Below, piece after piece: positions 11,919-23,778 of a DNA stretch of 64,000 nucleotides. The notes beneath the pieces were generated by a model, which saw only the letters and a program-made list of their open reading frames with translations, was not told the origin of the DNA and searched no databases. This DNA comes from Ischnura elegans. Its lineage: Eukaryota; Arthropoda; Insecta; Odonata; Coenagrionidae. The DNA is taken from the NCBI RefSeq assembly GCF_921293095.1, contig NC_060251.1, positions 41,521,644 through 41,585,643 of the forward strand, written 5' to 3'. The translations under genes and the position numbers were made by a program. Within the stretch, counting starts at the first letter, position 1, and every line of letters begins with the position of its first letter.

Positions 11919-12170
11919 GCTGGAATCACCACCTAATCCTTGAGGGCAATATAGAGTGTGCAGCTTCAGATTGTTAATCATGCATGGGCAAGCAATTATG
12001 TTCATGATTAATAGTTGCTAGTTAAATGGCAGTGGAATGATCCATTTTCCCATGTTCATGTTAGTTGTTGCCTCCTTAACGCATAAAACCTCTTGTGAGA
12101 CTGACTCATTGGTGATTTTTAATTCCCTTTTCAACTTTTTGAAGAGCTAAAGAGATGCAATTATGCTCAG

Positions 12171-12259
12171 ACAGGGCCGGCCTTAGGGCGGGGCGACCGC
12201 CCCGGGCCCCGCGCTTTGGGGGGCCCGGGGCGGTCGCCCCGCCCTAAGGCCGGCCCTGT
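12171..12259. repeat. Perfect 40-bp-arm GC-rich hairpin
   Basis: Arms 12171-12210 and 12220-12259 are exact reverse complements around a 9-base loop GCGCTTTGG. It lies at the left end of the hAT element at 12172. Confidence 0.95.
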
Positions 12260-12526
12260 CGTGAAAAAAAAATTCGTGAAAATTCGCATCATTCGTGAAA
12301 AAAAAAATTAAAATACACGATAGTTTTGAAAACGCAATTTCAACTATTACTGTATTGTTAAGTCCGTGCTAGACAAAAAATAATATTATGAAAAAGGAAT
12401 AATGATGCAGTAATTTTTATTGTGCAATTGCGTTTGTCAGTACAGTACTGTGTCGTGATATTTTAAGTGAAGGGCCCCGGCACTGAAGGTTCGCCCCTAG
12501 CCCCGCACCTGCTAGGGCCGGCCCTG
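12172..12526 (+). mobile_element. hAT-type element with terminal 40-bp GC hairpin, 355 bp
   Basis: Ends CAGGGCCGGCC and, reverse-complemented, CAGGGCCGGCCCTAGC. The flanks TGCTCAGA (12164-12171) and TACTCAGA (12527-12534) match at 7 of 8 bases. The left end folds into the perfect hairpin listed next. A broken relative lies at 32504-32780. Confidence 0.85.
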
Positions 12527-12534
12527 TACTCAGA

Positions 12535-13410
12535 GGCGGGAGATTGAAAATTGATTCTGTGGAAATTCCGAAAACCTCAACTTCTCCGCCTCCTTTACTC
12601 TGAAAAAATATAAATGCCAGACTTTCCGGTCAACGGCCTCCAACCCCGAGAATGCTTGGGCTATCGAAGCGTATGCTAATTCTTCTAATAGGGGAAATAT
12701 CGCTTCTTTTATTACGCTTTTTCTTTTCGCTTGAATCTGCAATACGGAGAAACAAATCTTCGAAACTTCACGTCCTGTGGCCAGGCAAACATCCTACGCG
12801 TTTATGCAACCCGAGACACAAAGTGATGGAAATGTCTTTGATGACTACGGAACAACTCAAAGTCAATAAATATCCCTTAAAAATCACCCACTCGGTGTAT
12901 TTATCGGAAAAATTCCAAAAGGCTTCGTATTCATATTCCTAGCCCATCATAAAATTCAAAATGTGAATTTTCCTGTTTTCGATACAAACCTCCGGTCGAC
13001 GGCCACGACTGCCGACTCAAGCACGCAATCGCGTCGAATGGCGAATCTTCGGATAAAGGCTGAGGATTCGACTAGAGTACTTATCATGACTGAGTTTCCT
13101 TGTCTCTTGCCGGGGAGTGGAGAAAAGGAATTTTCAACGCGAAGAATTCCATGGAGTCTTAAACAGGCATCCATAATTATCCCATTGGTATATGCAACCC
13201 GATTGACTAATTTATTGAATAATTTTCCTGCGAGTTTTGAAGTTAAAGACTGACTCCTTATTCCGCTCATTTGTGGCCGACGGGATCTGCTTCGTCGAAA
13301 TGACGTGAGGCCGTAAAGTTAATGACTTTCGATTGATAAGAATCCAAATACTTATCTTGCATATTTGTGGCCCCATCATCCTCTGTTGCGTCAATTAAAT
13401 CTTCCTAGAG
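12535..13410. other. Unassigned, moderately GC-rich stretch
   Basis: Open frames up to about 100 codons exist on both strands over 12950-13270, but they mirror each other and show no family resemblance. It could hold a promoter or the missing gene B first exon; I could not show either. Confidence 0.3.
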
Positions 13411-13418
13411 GTATTTCG

Positions 13419-15183
13419 CTGGGTTGGCTTGTGAAACGAAACGAAAATGTTTCGTTTCGATCAGGAGGGAAACGAAAATAAGAGACCTAGGTTTCGTTTC
13501 GATCCCGCACGAAGTTAAAATCACCAAATAGTTTAGTTTCGACCCGGAACAAAACTTTTCTTCCGGGAACGGAACTAAATTAATCGAAACTCCGCTGCTC
13601 ATAGTAAAGTTTCGATCCCAGAAGTTGAGTGGAGGGGGATAAGAAGGAATATATAAAATCGTATCCGGCTCCGTTTTGTGAAAGTTCTTTATATCCATGA
13701 TAAAAAGAAGAACACAATGGTAATTTCCACAATTTTAATGTCAATGTTATCACGTTTGTGCAACTGGGTTCACAGAGAATATTAAAGATTTTTCATGCAC
13801 TCTAGAAATGAGCTGCGTCTACCGACGTGAGCCTATCGGTAAAAGTAAAGAGTCATATTTAAAGCAAATATATTATCGAAATATGTATTTTTACGCCATT
13901 TTTTCTTTTCATATTCATGCACTTAATGATAAGAGATTGAAGATTAATCGATAAAAAGAGCATAGAGGTACTAAACTATTTTTCCGTCTTGAAAAGAGTA
14001 AAAAAGGATGTATTTAGCAATTGTATACCTACAATCACATAATGATATCCATGATAAAAAGAAGAATACAATGGCAATTTCCACAGTTTTAATGTCACAA
14101 CTCAGCAACCGACAATGGTTTAAACACGTAAGTGTCATTTTCAAGGAAAAATTGAAAAACCTTGAAAATGACACTTACGTATTGAAACCATGGTCGGTTG
14201 CTGAGTTGTGACATTAAAATTGTGGAAATTACCATTGCGTTCTTCTTTTTATCATGGATATGAGAAGGAATAGTTTCGACCCATTACGCTTGACGTAAGT
14301 ATAGAGAGGTTAAAACATCGAGTTTAAAATTCGAATGGCCAGTTTGTGTTCGCCGTACTCCTGTAAGTGGTAAAATATGAATGCCCCATGCATCTAATGG
14401 CGGTATGCCGAACCTCTACTTCATTCAACCATACTCCGTACTCGGTGAGTGAGTCGAAACTAAACTGTTCGGAGGTTAAGCGCATGGTCCCTGCAGTGCG
14501 AAACATTATCTGCGTTTCGTTTCATTTCAGAGTTTTAGTTTAGTTTCGACCCGAAGGAATTTCGAATCCGATTTCGTTTCGACCCTGAGTTAGGTTTAAA
14601 TCCATTTCGTTTCTTCATTCTTCTCCTGGGAACGAAACTATTGATGTTTCACTGGTTTTGGCTTCCGTTTAGTTTCTATTGCTATCCCTGGTTGCAACTC
14701 GTGTTTGCGACGACACCGCTTGGCGTGCCACTGGTTGCGTTCAGAGCTACATTAACGACACCAAAGGATAGAAAGTTTTTTATCAGCAGCGTTAACCATT
14801 TATTAACGACAATGCTAACGACTGCATGTTAACCAAAAACCTCCCAGCTTCACTTCGAGTCTCCTCATATCGGACATGATGTTTTTTTTCTATTTTCCCG
14901 ATTTTGTGAGATATACCTCTATATTGACGGAAGGCTTATGCTTGGTGGGTGGCCCAGGGTCAGAGGCGTAGCCAGGAAACATTATCTGCGATTCGTTTCA
15001 TTCCAGAGTTTTATTTTAGTTTCGACCCGAAGTAGTTTTCACTCCGATTTCGTTTCAACCCTGAGTTTGGCTCCCCGGGATTAGATACATTTCGTTTGGC
15101 TTCTACAGTCCTCTCCCTGGAACGAAGGAATAATTGAAATTTTACTGGTTTTGACTTTCGTTTCGTTTCACTTGCCAACCCTG
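13419..15183. mobile_element. hAT-type non-autonomous element, 1.77 kb
   Basis: Left end CTGGGTTGGCTTGTGAAACG, right end reverse-complemented CAGGGTTGGCAAGTGAAACG. Flanks GTATTTCG (13411-13418) and GGATTTCG (15184-15191) match at 7 of 8 bases. Both subterminal regions are full of GTTTCGTTTCGA-type motifs. Contains a fold-back at 14045-14261 and a duplicated right end. No transposase frame seen. Confidence 0.8.
14045..14261. repeat. Fold-back repeat, about 100-bp arms
   Basis: Arms 14045-14146 and 14160-14261 are near-perfect reverse complements separated by 13 bases. Part of the left arm also appears at about 13692-13745. Confidence 0.9.
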
Positions 15184-15191
15184 GGATTTCG

Positions 15192-16471
15192 CGCGACGAA
15201 GGGCGAATAGGGATTTAAGAAGTTCCAAAGTTCCAATGGGAAGGGATAGGAAATAAAGATAAAATAAAAAAATATTTAAAAACGTGCTTTTCCGAGAACA
15301 GAGTAAAATGCACTAAAAAGAAAAAAAAGACTTTCACTCTCATGGTGGGTGCTGTTAATAGTGTTAATCATTTATTTACTCGTACATTTTGTTTTTACAT
15401 CTGAATACAAAAATAACAAAGGGAAGGAACTTTAGGTGGTCTCCAAGGTCATAGTACCAGAACTGAGCCACCATCAAATAACAAAATGTATTACAATAAA
15501 AAAATAATAAGGCAGTAAATAATACATGAATGTTTTAAATAAATAACATCGAGTCGACCGCACGCTCGAAAAAACGATTTAAATTTCGGGGTTGCAAGTT
15601 GGTGCAAGGTTTTACTTTAGATTCACAATATAGAAGCTTCAAAGAACGACATGATATAAGTAACTTAGCGAAATTCGATGATAATATCTACTTTTTCTCT
15701 ACGTTTATGCAAAAAAAGGGCTGAAAACAGGCTCCGCCATTTTGTTATATATCTATGGTTATTGATAAAACAAAATATTTAAAAACCCTTCAAATGAAAG
15801 AAAAAGAAGTGTCGATTAAGATGGTATAACATGTGTCGATAAAGATGGTATAACAGTTGTGTCGATAAAACTATTCATGAAACCACTGCACGAGGATAAA
15901 TTCGGCAATTTTCAGAAAAAATCGAGAGTCGTCGTTTTTCGTTAAATTTGTTCAACTTTGACCTCACATATATTGTTAACGTAAAAACACAGGAAATAAA
16001 TAATCTGGGAAGGTGTGCACAATTTATTTGAGAAAATGTGCGCGAAGTTTCAACTTCCTAGCTCAAAAAAATCGATTTTGAGGTTTTAGCCAGCTTTTTT
16101 CTATTCTAGCCCACTGTGCAGCGTGTGGCTAATTTTTACGGAGTAACGCAAAACGGACATAGTCGCACACACAAACACACTTTGGTCGCTTTACACCTCT
16201 TTTGAGGGCGCCCCATACGGCAATAAGAGTTTAAATTTTAGTGTGTTAAAGATGGAAAAAAGTTAAAAAATAAAATAATGATAATCTTAGTTTTGAATTA
16301 ACAAACCCATTTCCGTGGAGTAAGGCTATATAGGTTTATGGACTTCAATGGGCACCCATTCCCCCAATGCTAAGATGCCGCGGTCGAGGCCAAAACAAAC
16401 CCGAAGAGTAATAATGGCTATGTCGTAAGACTTTACCCTACAAACCATTTGAAGAGGGGTTCGGGATAGTA
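15192..16471. other. Unassigned stretch with a short tandem repeat
   Basis: No gene seen. A unit beginning GTGTCGATAAAGATGGTATA is repeated about 2.5 times over 15811-15866. Confidence 0.4.
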
Positions 16472-16479
16472 TGTAGATG

Positions 16480-16779
16480 CAGTGGCGCAGCGAGGGGGGT
16501 TTAAGGGCAAACCCTCCCCCAACATCTCAGAGGAAATTTTAAGTTTAATCCATTTTACTTCATTGTATTAATATTACTTATAGAATAGTGTAAGGATTAA
16601 TAAAGTATCTCTTCAGAAAGTCGTAAAACTCACCATTTTGAAAAATTTATCTCAACTTTTTTCTGGGGGACGGCCCCCGCACCTCCTGCTTACCCTGGCG
16701 GGTATTCTATACCCCCCTGTTCCCCAGTATTAGTTGCGCCTAAAACCCCCCCTAGCGTTATTTCCTATCTGTGCCCCTG
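16480..16779. mobile_element. hAT-type MITE, interrupted target site, 300 bp
   Basis: Left end CAGTGGCGCAGCGAGG, right end reverse-complemented CAGGGGCACAGATAGG. The left target copy TGTAGATG (16472-16479) has its partner split by a later element: TGT at 16780-16782 and complete again at 17143-17150. Confidence 0.85.
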
Positions 16780-16782
16780 TGT

Positions 16783-17137
16783 CAGTGGCGCCGACTCCAT
16801 GGGGCCTAAGGGGGCCCGAGCCCCCTCAAAGATTCGTTTGGGGGGGCGGAGCCTCCTCAATAATTCAAGAAAATAATTAAGTTACATTATGCTTTGTGAA
16901 ATCACAAAAACATATTGGTAATTTTTATTTCCCATGTTAGACGATAGTTCCCTTTTAAAATAAATCCAACAATGTGTGTTGAAAAAAAATAATTATAAGG
17001 TTAAGCAGGTTAACTGAATCAAGTGGTGTGAATCATGGTAGTGTTTCGGTGCTGCGACACACTTTGAATTTAACCTCTTCCCGGGCAAGACCTCCGATAT
17101 GGGCCCCCCCATTATTTTTTATAAGTCGGCGCCCCTG
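16783..17137 (+). mobile_element. hAT-type MITE, family 1 (copy b), 355 bp, nested
   Basis: Ends CAGTGGCGCCGACTCC and, reverse-complemented, CAGGGGCGCCGACTTA. An exact 8-bp duplication CCCTGTGT lies at 16775-16782 and 17138-17145. It landed on the right border of the element at 16480, so it is the younger of the two. Confidence 0.93.
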
Positions 17138-17150
17138 CCCTGTGTAGATG

Positions 17151-17683
17151 TTTCCACGTGGTTTATTTCAAATTTGTACTTCTCCATTGTTTCGATGCGA
17201 TTGATCTTGGGGTAGTGGCGTTCGATGATAAATTATAGTTTTCCACTCTTTATTCGTTTCATTTTTCGGCTCAATTCTCAAAACAAGCCAGTTCAATCCG
17301 GGAAAGTCAGGAGATTTCTTATATCTACCGTTATTTTTCCCCATATCTTTGAATTGAGGTCACTTGAGAATTTTATCGATTAAATGGTGTGAGATAGGAA
17401 AACCATATTCCTTGAATGTTGTTTTCCTTGTTCGCCGATCGTAGCTGTCGCTTCAGTCTGCCATAATTCAAGCAAATTACAATGTGCATGAAAAAAATAC
17501 AAAATCAGGGAAGTGGATTGGGGAACAGAAAGGTTCAAAAATTGTTTATCCACGAGAGCGGTAGGAGACCTCAACCTCACTAATCGCGACGTAAAAAACG
17601 TCTTTCGTTAGACAGTGTAATTTCATAGTGAAATTTAAGCTTATGATTACCGAATAATATTCCCAATTGTACTAAATGGTCGA
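17151..17683. other. Unassigned stretch
   Basis: No gene, RNA or repeat border recognised. Confidence 0.4.
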
Positions 17684-17685
17684 TA

Positions 17686-17940
17686 TCGATGGCTAAGTTC
17701 TAACAACACGTCTCTCAAAGTCGGCCGGTTTGAGACTGGTATCTTAAACAAAGTGTAATAAAATTAAAAAAAAAATACGAGAAAAAAACAACTCTTTGTG
17801 TGTAAGTGAATGCTTTTTTTTCAGTTTTATGAATTTTTGGTTTTTAATTTCTGTGCACAAGTAAAAAAAATTATCGTCTTTTTTGCTCTCCTGAAAAGTT
17901 GCAATTTTTGAGATACGTGTTGTTAGAACTTGGCCATCGA
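17686..17940. mobile_element. TA-flanked MITE with about 35-bp inverted repeats, 255 bp
   Basis: Left TCGATGGCTAAGTTCTAACA and right, reverse-complemented, TCGATGGCCAAGTTCTAACA, both flanked by TA (17684-17685, 17941-17942). The TA target suggests a Tc1/mariner-type mobiliser; this is inference. Confidence 0.8.
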
Positions 17941-18491
17941 TATGTGTGCAGCGTGTTTTGCGTTCCTTCATTTTGTGCTGCATCCTCACGTAGACCAAAG
18001 TATTGTCGTTGGTTACGGAATAAATGGTGCATGCATTGTAAGAGCTAAACCCTGCCACGTAATTTCACATGCAATTGTCACGTTGTCCAGTTTATTTTTT
18101 ATTTTCGATTACGGTATAGTGTAAATATAAGAAAGCGTATATTTTTTTCATTTCTCGGTTATCGACTACTCAAAAGGCTATTTGAGACAGTAAATTTACG
18201 GCCTTGACTCTTTCGCTGAAAGTCGATGACGTCATGAGCTTACGCCCAGCGTGTCTGCTTTTCGCAGGCACTTTTCGGCCAAGCAAATGGACCTTCGTTG
18301 TTATTTACCCTCTTGTGAGCAATTCATTCCCTCAGTGAATGTTCTTCCTGATCGAGTTCTACTGACGTCACCGACTCAGGAAGAGTGGGCGGTAACTTTC
18401 GCGTTTTATTATTTTAAACTTACAAGAGAATGGATGAATAGGAAAGAGCTAGTTTTTCCGTCGCAACACTCCTTTAACTATCATCTACGAA

Positions 18492-18880
18492 CAAGGCCGT
18501 AGCTAGGGGGGGAGGGGATCAAGGGGAATTGATCCCTATTTCCACATGTACTCCTGAGAGGACTTTCTCTCCTCTAAAACGCCTCAAAACTTATTTAAGA
18601 AACTCTACAGGCTAAGAAAGACTAAGCGGTTTGGCTTTGATGTCAATCCACCGCAGAATTGACATCGACACCGAGGAGTTAATTAATTTGTTCACTACAA
18701 AGAAAGCTAGAAGGCTAAAGTTAATTTTATAATAATATATTTGTATTTTCGTTTAAGGGTTTATAATAAATGTGTATATTTAACTGTATACGCTATTTTA
18801 TTTATCTCTTAAAAATGATTTTATGTTTGTCTACTATTCCATAAAATCCCCCCCGAAAATATTTTCTGGCTACGGCCTTG
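18492..18880. mobile_element. hAT-type MITE with CAAGGCCGTAGC ends, 389 bp
   Basis: Left CAAGGCCGTAGCTAGG, right reverse-complemented CAAGGCCGTAGCCAGA. Flanks TCTACGAA (18484-18491) and TCTACGTA (18881-18888) match at 7 of 8 bases. Confidence 0.85.
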
Positions 18881-18888
18881 TCTACGTA

Positions 18889-19568
18889 TTTCTTTAAATG
18901 AAATGCGGTTTTGAATGTAATGGAACGTCGTACTCAGTTTATGGAAGCATCAACATGTTGCTGACGACGAGTACTTATTCGGGAGCAATAGTCACCCCTT
19001 GTACACATCCTTGAGTTGCCTCGCTGGGTATCGTATACATGTAGGTGAATCCATACTTACGCGAACGTCAGGGCCGATAGGGGATTAGCTTTTGCCCGTG
19101 GGTGAGCATTGGTCCAAGTTCTTCCTTTGTCCATCACGAATGTCTATGGCAACCACTTTAATGTCAGAGTCCTGGTACTCAAACTTTTTACGTCACCGAT
19201 TCATGTCCTTCCCGCTCCAAGAACACCTGTGAAAGCATTTACAAATTAAGTGCTCTCCAATCGTTCTTTGTGATGGTTTTAAAATTGTTGTTAACCAACC
19301 ATTCTCCGGAAGATGGACCTTACATCTAAAGATACTTTGATTTTTTTTGTTGTCCCATTTATGGAAATTTGCATGGGTTTCAGCATCTTGTCGTACCCAA
19401 TGCATCTTCAAACACCGGATAACTGCTAAAATTCTAAAGCTTGCATTCACAGAAAACCAGTAAGTCCATTAATTATGTGAGGTGATTTTGGCGATTTGTG
19501 GACCCTCCTCCCTATCGTGAAATTTGGCTCGACCTTCTCTCTCCTCCCTCCAATCTCTTTCTAAACTT
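18889..19568. other. Unassigned stretch
   Basis: An 85-codon minus-strand frame (19193-19450) has no recognisable family. Nothing else supported. Confidence 0.35.
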
Positions 19569-19678
19569 CCGTCAAAAGGCTGCCATCTTCAAAATATGTG
19601 TTTAAAGAAATAAGGTTAAAATTATCAAAAAAAAATGGCGAACTTGATAAAGGGAGGTTTATGAGCATCAAGATATAT

Positions 19679-20236
19679 CCTCATCTAGCATACAGATAAT
19701 TATTAAGTGGATATTCAGCTGTGACACCCTCTAAGATTCATTTAGCTTTGCTGATGCATGCACATAAAGACTGTGCGTATACTTAAATGGGATAATACGT
19801 AGGAAAAATTGTATACTTTTATGAAAAAATTTCAAGAAATTTCCTGTGAGGATTGAGTTGTTGTGGTCCGTCAAAAGGTTGCCATCTTCAAAATATGTGT
19901 TGAGGAAATAAGGTTAAAATGATCAAAAAAATTGCAAACTTAGTCAAAGATGGTTCATGAGTTTGTTTAGAAGATGCAAAAACTAATACAGAAAATTTTA
20001 AAGCCATTATTAATGGGTAAGACATCCAAAATAAGTAACTGCTAATATTATTCTGTTACCAGTTGATATCAGCCTGTTTGAAATCGGCCAGTTAACGATT
20101 CAACTGATGATTAATTCAGAATTTGAATTATCTTTATTATCATTCACTCATAACTGGGCTATATCGAGCTGGAGAGGGGGGTTTGGAGTTCCAACTTCTT
20201 CCAAAAATATTGGGGATATATGATCTGAGAATGACC
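19679..20236 (+). repeat. Dispersed direct repeat, copy 1
   Basis: About 550 bp shared with 22858-23405, starting CCTCATCTAGCATACAG and ending near GATCTGAGAATGAC. A 100-bp segment starting CCGTCAAAAGG occurs just upstream at 19569 and again inside this copy at about 19868. Confidence 0.9.
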
Positions 20237-21587
20237 ACGTGAGATTGTTCAAAATGCGTATTTTCAAAGTAGATTCGTTAATCTATAATTCATTGCGTTG
20301 AATTAAAAAATAATTATTTTAATTTGATATTAGTTGAGACTAGTATTCAAGATCGCAATTTTACATGTTTCTTACGGAAAAAAATACGCGATGCTTGCTA
20401 GGACCGCCTCTTTCTCCAACGTGATATTGGGTGAGAATCGGCTTAACCGCCTTCCCCCTAAACGTCTTACGTAGTTATTGTATACCCCTCGATGCGTCTG
20501 CATAGAGATTTGGCTTGAAGATAGTGTCAATTATCTTGAAAGATTATTCGCTGAGCTGATGAAATCAAAACTTGCATTTGAAGGCCACCTCAACAGCAGG
20601 CATCGCCGTATTTCATTTTTTTAACCACCCCTTAATCCATTTCCACCATAATCCTCCCCTGACGAACAACCTATATCTTTCATTCACAGCGGCAACGTAG
20701 TACTTTGGCGTTAATTAGGATTTAAGAAGGGCGTCTCATAGATCGCAACAGCTTATAGTGGCGTTACATGACTTTCAAGGATTCGACCTCTGTCTTTCAA
20801 GCTTCGAGGGCGTGGAACTTCCAGGGTTTTGGATGGGGTCACAACCCCTCTTATTCCCCATAGTATCCACTACTTTCTTTTATTCGAAAGCTAAGAAAAT
20901 GTAACTATCGCGACGTTAATAGTGACACTTGGGTAGCATTGGTTCACATACCGGCTTGTGTATTACTGAGAAACTATGTTGCTCCTCAGTAACATAAGCG
21001 AATGCATCACAAGAAATACCATCTCATCATCCATCTCGCTCACTTGAAAACGTTGGAAACGGTGATCAATCATGATCTCGTAGAGCCCATATTATTGATT
21101 ACGGCCATAAAATATTGGGTACATGATACTTGGATAAAAATTATTATTAGAATTTGGACTCGTGAGTCTGAAAGCAGTGAAAGTCACGGTAAATTCGATC
21201 ACTTACCGTCGTACGGACGCTTCTTACGACGCGATACGTGGTGTCTGAACTAGGCAGCGGCCAAAGTCGTGTATATATTGGCTGCTAATCCATCGGCGAA
21301 GAGTGACGAGTGATTTCGTCTCTTTTAATGTGCAAGCAGGTGATAATGGATGGGAGCAGATTTTTCCTGATAAGCAAACGGCGTTTAGTGACGCAACTTG
21401 CAATCGCGTGAGAGCGAGAGACATCCATGCAATTTGCGGCGTCATTTTTTTTTCGGACATTCACGAAGTGTTCACGTGGGTCCAACACTAAGTATTGGAT
21501 ATGGATGATACCCGAATTACTTTTTTTATGACAGTGTTTTCTTGAAACAGTAACTCAAACGTATCCAATTATATCTTTGCTCACAAA
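20237..21587. other. Unassigned stretch
   Basis: Short frames on both strands over 21000-21490 mirror each other. No family recognised and no repeat border found. Confidence 0.35.
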
Positions 21588-21595
21588 TACGATTC

Positions 21596-21847
21596 CAGTG
21601 GCGGATACATATAGGGGTGCGCGCCCCCCCTTGCAGGGCCGCCCGCATTGCCTACCGTTGGAGAACCACAACTGTAACCTTTTTATACCATAAGATTGCA
21701 TTTTCTTGTATACGTGTATGATCAGTCCAAATAAAACTTTCTTAAAATTTGCATGTGACTTATTTTTCATTGCGATGAAAGTAAGGTAGCTCAAGATATA
21801 TTTTGCGCCCCCCCCCCCCCCTTGAGTTTACTCTGCATCCGCTTCTG
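21596..21847. mobile_element. hAT-type MITE with CAGTGGCGGATACA end, 252 bp
   Basis: Left CAGTGGCGGATACA, right reverse-complemented CAGAAGCGGATGCA. Flanks TACGATTC (21588-21595) and ACCGATTC (21848-21855) match at 6 of 8 bases. A poly-C run lies near the right end. Confidence 0.7.
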
Positions 21848-21855
21848 ACCGATTC

Positions 21856-22857
21856 ATAAGTGAAAACACGTGAATTGTTACATTACATGGCAGAATGAAA
21901 TCTATTCTTCTACATGTAATATTCCGGGAAAAGATCATCCTGGAGCATCAATGTTCCTTAAAATTGTGTAAAATACTCTTTTCTTGGGAAAGTTAAGGAG
22001 TTAATTTGGTAAAACCGTCGAAGTTCATAAATAATACGAATTCTTTAGCATTCAAACTTACTATGCATGCAAGTCCTAAGCTAAATGAATTTTAGTGGGC
22101 ATTACAACCAATTATTCACATGATAATTATCTATCTGTATGCTACATGAGGAGTCGTGTGCATACTTGACCGTGTACAAGTCCTTGAAAAACAAACAAAC
22201 AGGATTTTTGCGGATTGATGCCATATCTATATTATTATATTTGGGCTTACCTACGGGGGACCCTGGCTTTAATCCTAAAGGCAGCAGTAAAAACTATAGA
22301 TGCATTGCGACCTTTACTTGTTTTTTTTTTTTTAAGGAGCAGAAGGGGTAACAATTGGTCATTGGAAGCCCAATATGATGACTTGCCCCGCGTTGAATTC
22401 GAGGAAAGATAATTATCAGTTGTGACCTATGGGGCTTACTAACTTTGCTGCAGTGGAATCCGCAAGAAAATTGAATTTTGTCATTTTATCTTCGTTGAAA
22501 CATGAATCGACTCCTTTCGGAGCATTGGTATCTGTATCAATTATAACAACATGTTTTTTTGATTCTTGTAATCATTAAATTTCCTTGATTTTCCTTTGAA
22601 AATCTGATTTTATATTGAATCTTTATCGAAATTATTTATGTTAATTATATCTTATTATCACGCATGTTATTTTATATTCGATTAATTTTGTTGTTTATAC
22701 GGTTTTAATCGGATAACTCTATGAAACAATTAGATGCATTGTAAGTTTTCTGTTTTCTTTGGATATCACAAAATGTAAAAAGAATTAGGAGGAATTTTCG
22801 TTCGAACCTCTTGCCGTCCTGCAAGTTTCTCTCCTCCGGATAATATTGCACACGACT
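21856..22857. other. Unassigned AT-rich stretch
   Basis: No gene or repeat border recognised. Confidence 0.35.
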
Positions 22858-23405
22858 CCTCATCTAGCATGCAGATAATTATTAAGTGGAAAATCAGCTG
22901 TGATGCCCTCTACGATTCATTTAGCTTTGCTGATGCATGCACATAAAGACTGTGCGTATACTTAAATGGGATAATACGTAGGAAAAATTGTATACTTTTA
23001 TGAAAAAAAATCAAGAAATTTCCAGTGAGGATTGAGTTGTTGTGGTCCGTCAAAAGGCTGCCATCTTCAAAATATGTGTTGAGGAAATAAGGTTAAAATG
23101 ATCAAAAACATTGCAAACTTAATCAAGAGTGGTTCATGAGTTTGTTTAGAAGAAGCAAAAACTAATACAGAAAAATTTCAAGCCAGTATTAATGGGTAGG
23201 ACATCCAAAATAAGTAACTGCTAATATTATTCTGTTACCAGTTGATATCAGCCTGTTTGAAATCGGCCAGATAACGATTCAACTGATGAGTCTTTCTGAA
23301 TTTGAATTATCTTTCTCTCATACCTGGGCTTTAGCGACCTTGAGATGGGGTTTTGGGGTTCCAACTCTCCTAGAAATGTTGTGGATATATGATCTAAGAA
23401 TGACT
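22858..23405 (+). repeat. Dispersed direct repeat, copy 2
   Basis: Same sequence and orientation as 19679-20236 with scattered substitutions and small indels. Confidence 0.9.
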
Positions 23406-23689
23406 TCCCTAAATGATCCCCCCGACAATTGTACCCTCTCCTTGAATGAACTTCCCCCTAAAATTTTGTATTTCCACAACCTTGTTTTAGGTTGAACACT
23501 CATTGATTGAACTCCCCCATAAGAATGTCGTTGTTAGAAGTCACTCGTTGTTAGGAGAATTTTGGAGAAACCATCTGCATGTCTACTCTTGAAGCAGCTG
23601 TGGAACTGAATAGCTTGAGATGGTAGCACTATGGTTTTCTAAAGTGGGGTAGCCAGGCATTTCGTTCGGGAGGGAGTATAAAACCAGGG

Positions 23690-23778
23690 GGGAAATTTTA
23701 TTTTTATTATCTGATCTACCGTAATATACGGGGGTTCGTAAGATATGGTTAACTTTGTCGGAAAATAAACTGCTCTTA
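23690..23778 (-). mobile_element. Distal part of CR1-like LINE, cut off by the element array
   Basis: On the minus strand this reads SSLFSDKVNHILRTPVYYGR in the frame that continues the LINE block ending at 29806 (NLLCKFK). The triple array at 23779-29805 therefore split the LINE at a TTA. Confidence 0.7.

Noticed and set aside
12956-13270. Mirror-image frames on both strands
   Set aside because: Both strands are open over the same bases with no family match, which signals base composition rather than coding.
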